A stretch of 5,930 bases of DNA from Hydrogenovibrio sp049975065 (GTDB taxonomy: Bacteria; Pseudomonadota; Gammaproteobacteria; Thiomicrospirales; Thiomicrospiraceae): the NCBI GenBank assembly GCA_049975065.1, contig JBNGDN010000107.1; one strand, written 5' to 3'. Position 1 is the first letter of the stretch; each line of letters begins with the position of its first letter. The position numbers and the translations under genes are program-made. Below the pieces are notes generated by a model. That model made no database searches. It was not told the DNA's origin and saw only the letters and a program-made list of their open reading frames with translations. Of this stretch, positions 4,015 through 5,930 are shown in pieces.

Positions 4015-5930
4015 ATGACCGACTCAACTGAGCAGAAGCATCCAGAAACCGACCCGAAATCCAACTCGAAGCAGACGGCGACCGAGGCGTTCGATGTGGC
4101 GGCGTTTTTAAAGCATCTGACCGAGCGGCCGGGCGTGTACATGATGAAAGACGCCGAGGGGCAGATTATTTACGTCGGCAAGGCCAAGAACCTGAAGCGG
4201 CGGGTGTCGAGTTATTTCAAAAAACGCCACGATGCCATTAAAACCGAAGCAATGGTGGCGCAAATTGCCTCGATTGAGGTCACGGTCACGGATACCGAAT
4301 CCGAAGCGCTGATTCTGGAAAACACCTTAATCAAACGCCATAAACCGCGTTACAACATTCTGTTCCGTGACGATAAATCCTATCCGTATGTTTTCGTTTC
4401 CACTGGCAAAAAATTTCCGTCCCTGAGTTATCATCGCGGAGCCAAGCGCCGTGTGGGGCGTTATTTCGGGCCCTTTCCCAATGCCTCGGCGGTGCATCAA
4501 ACCTTGCACGCCATCCAGAAAATCTTTCCGGTGCGTCAATGTGCAGAAAGCGTGTTCAATCATCGCTCGCGGCCCTGTTTGCAATATCAGATCAAGCGCT
4601 GCTCCGGGCCGTGCGTGGATGGTTTGGTCACAAAAGAAGAATACGACGAAGACGTGGCCAATACCATTGCGTTTTTGGAAGGCAAAAGCTTTGAAGTGAT
4701 TGAAAACTTGGGGCATAAAATGCAGTCGGCTTCCGATGCGTTCGAGTTTGAAGCGGCGGCGGTGTATCGCGATAAAATCTCCGCGTTACGCGCCATTCAA
4801 AGCCAGCACTTGATTAACCAACCCGGCGCAAAAGACACCGACGTGGTCGCGATGGCCGAAGAGGCCAATCAGGTCTGTGTGTCGATTATGATGTATCGCG
4901 GTGGCAACCTTTGGGGCAGTCAGAACACTTTCCCGAAAACCGGCGGTCAGGAGGTGAATGCCGACGAAGTGATCACCGCCTTTATCAGCCAGCATTACGC
5001 CGATTTTCCGGTGCCGCAATTATTAATGGTGTCCGAAGCGCTGGAAGACAAGGCCGCGCTGGAAAGCTGGTTGTCGGAAAAACGTCAAACCGAACGACAA
5101 GCCGAGAAAACCGACTCGAAATCCGGCGCTAAAATAGCTTCAAAAACGGCTTCAAAAACCGCCGTTAAAGCCAGCGATAAAGTCAAAATCCGTCAAGCCA
5201 ACTCGCAAACCGAAAAAGGCTTGATGAAACTGGCCATCACCAATGCCACCTCCGGCTTGAAACAGCAACTCACGCAAAAAGCCTCACAAGCCGATCGGGT
5301 AAAAGCCTTGCAGGAAGTGCTGGCCTTGCCGGTGCCGCCGAACCACATGGAATGTTTCGACATCAGTCACACTCAAGGCAATCAAACCGTCGCCAGTTGC
5401 GTGGTGTTCAACGAAGGCGTGCCCAACAGCAGCGCTTACCGCAAGTTCAATATCGAAGGCATTCAACCGGGCGATGATTACGCGGCCATGCACCAGGCCT
5501 TGACGCGCCGTTACAGCCGGGTGAAGAAAGAAGGCTTGCCCATGGCGGACTTAATTGTTATCGACGGCGGGAAAGGGCAGCTCAATAAAGCCATCGAAGT
5601 TTTTAAAGCGTTAGAGCTGGATAATGTGCCGCTCGTATCGGTCGCCAAAGGAGAAGGGCGCAAAGCAGGCCTGGAGATTTTGTACACGCCGTTTAACGAA
5701 GAAGGCATCGACCTGGAAGCCGACGACATCGCCTTGCATTTAATCAATTACATTCGTGACGAAGCGCACCGTTTCGCCATTACCAGCCACCGCAGTCGTC
5801 GCCAGAAAGCGCAAACCCATTCCCGCTTGGAAGACATTCCCGGTGTCGGGGCGAAAACGCGCCACAAATTACTGACCCATTTTGGCGGCTTGAGCGAAGT
5901 CAAAAACGCGGCGGTCGCCGAGTTGCAGAA
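4015..5930 (+). CDS. uvrC: UvrABC excinuclease subunit C, lacking the last codons at the window edge
   Basis: The frame runs from ATG 4015 for 638 complete codons to the window end. UvrC makes both incisions beside a DNA lesion in nucleotide excision repair with UvrA and UvrB. Seen in order: a hydrophilic N-terminal extension (1-25); a GIY-YIG nuclease domain (GVY 40-42, YVG 53-55, Arg62/63, Glu102 in LILENTLIK) for the 3' incision; four cysteines C176, C188, C196 and C200, with the same 12/8/4 spacing as the E. coli UvrC iron-sulfur ligands; a UVR motif binding UvrB (about 225-262); an RNase H-like nuclease domain for the 5' incision (Asp449 in ECFDISH, Asp517 in VIDGGKGQ, His585 in DEAHRF); and a helix-hairpin-helix (IPGVGAKTR, about 608-636). 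Odd points are a Lys/Ser/Thr/Ala-rich insertion at about 358-388 and no clear Shine-Dalgarno sequence. An in-frame TAA at 4006 excludes an earlier start. E. coli UvrC is 610 residues, so probably only one to two dozen residues are missing. Confidence 0.97.
   Translation, partial: MTDSTEQKHPETDPKSNSKQTATEAFDVAAFLKHLTERPGVYMMKDAEGQIIYVGKAKNLKRRVSSYFKKRHDAIKTEAMVAQIASIEVTVTDTESEALILENTLIKRHKPRYNILFRDDKSYPYVFVSTGKKFPSLSYHRGAKRRVGRYFGPFPNASAVHQTLHAIQKIFPVRQCAESVFNHRSRPCLQYQIKRCSGPCVDGLVTKEEYDEDVANTIAFLEGKSFEVIENLGHKMQSASDAFEFEAAAVYRDKISALRAIQSQHLINQPGAKDTDVVAMAEEANQVCVSIMMYRGGNLWGSQNTFPKTGGQEVNADEVITAFISQHYADFPVPQLLMVSEALEDKAALESWLSEKRQTERQAEKTDSKSGAKIASKTASKTAVKASDKVKIRQANSQTEKGLMKLAITNATSGLKQQLTQKASQADRVKALQEVLALPVPPNHMECFDISHTQGNQTVASCVVFNEGVPNSSAYRKFNIEGIQPGDDYAAMHQALTRRYSRVKKEGLPMADLIVIDGGKGQLNKAIEVFKALELDNVPLVSVAKGEGRKAGLEILYTPFNEEGIDLEADDIALHLINYIRDEAHRFAITSHRSRRQKAQTHSRLEDIPGVGAKTRHKLLTHFGGLSEVKNAAVAELQ
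4046..4062 (+). repeat. 17-bp sequence in the uvrC N-terminal extension, repeated at 5108-5124
   Basis: AAACCGACCCGAAATCC here matches AAACCGACTCGAAATCC at 5108-5124 with a single mismatch, in the same reading frame (ETDPKS versus KTDSKS). The first copy lies in the non-conserved N-terminal extension of UvrC and the second in its low-complexity interdomain insertion, so the two poorly conserved parts of the gene share sequence. Confidence 0.55.
5086..5178 (+). other. Low-complexity Lys/Ser/Thr/Ala insertion in uvrC with a 12-bp tandem repeat
   Basis: Codons 358-388 encode a hydrophilic linker containing SKSGAK and two ASKT units. They lie between the UVR motif region and the RNase H-like domain, where E. 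coli UvrC passes directly into sequence comparable to residues 389 onward. Within it GCTTCAAAAACG (5137-5148) and GCTTCAAAAACC (5149-5160) are tandem copies differing in one base. The composition resembles histone H1-like disordered tails and could bind DNA non-specifically or simply be a tolerated spacer. Boundaries are by eye. Confidence 0.6.

Noticed and set aside
4327..4716. Minus-strand open frame of 129 codons opposite uvrC
   Set aside because: It covers the conserved UvrC GIY-YIG and cysteine-cluster region and has no features of its own.
1..5930. A new defence or mobile system
   Set aside because: All four genes belong to well-known families, and no integrase, transposase, toxin-antitoxin pair or unexplained gene cluster is present.

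Overview
The window looks like ordinary chromosome from a Gram-negative bacterium, most likely a gammaproteobacterium. It carries an outer-membrane TonB-dependent receptor, a 7TMR-DISM diguanylate cyclase, a short (about 36 kDa) SppA protease and a UvrC whose cluster and nuclease residues match the Escherichia coli spacing. A finer placement (for example a Thiomicrospira/Hydrogenovibrio relative) is a guess. I see no phage, insertion sequence, CRISPR array, tRNA or rRNA.

Layout. (1) 1-521, minus strand: the first 173 codons of a BtuB-like TonB-dependent receptor, cut by the window edge. (2) 522-953, minus strand: its long leader, holding a near-canonical cobalamin riboswitch (716-918), a series of hairpins ending in one that covers the ribosome binding site (530-556), and a well-formed sigma70-type promoter (925-953). 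(3) 954-1122: a divergent intergenic stretch with a 15-bp inverted repeat and a 16-bp tandem direct repeat. (4) 1123-2949, plus strand: a membrane-bound diguanylate cyclase. (5) 2950-3006: a convergent junction with strong palindromes. (6) 3007-3945, minus strand: signal peptide peptidase SppA. (7) 3946-4014: a short divergent promoter region. (8) 4015-5930, plus strand: uvrC, lacking only its last few codons.

The four genes do not form one pathway. The clear functional unit is riboswitch plus receptor: when intracellular cobalamin is high the riboswitch should reduce synthesis of the receptor that imports it, probably by hiding the ribosome binding site. The cyclase is a stand-alone c-di-GMP signalling gene whose periplasmic domain probably senses a ligand, and sppA and uvrC are housekeeping genes.

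The less routine features are small: the receptor's expression platform, direct repeats in front of the cyclase, low-complexity insertions in the cyclase and UvrC, a terminator-like hairpin inside the cyclase's last codons, and over-representation of the octamer CCAGGCCT. I found no convincing new multi-gene system.
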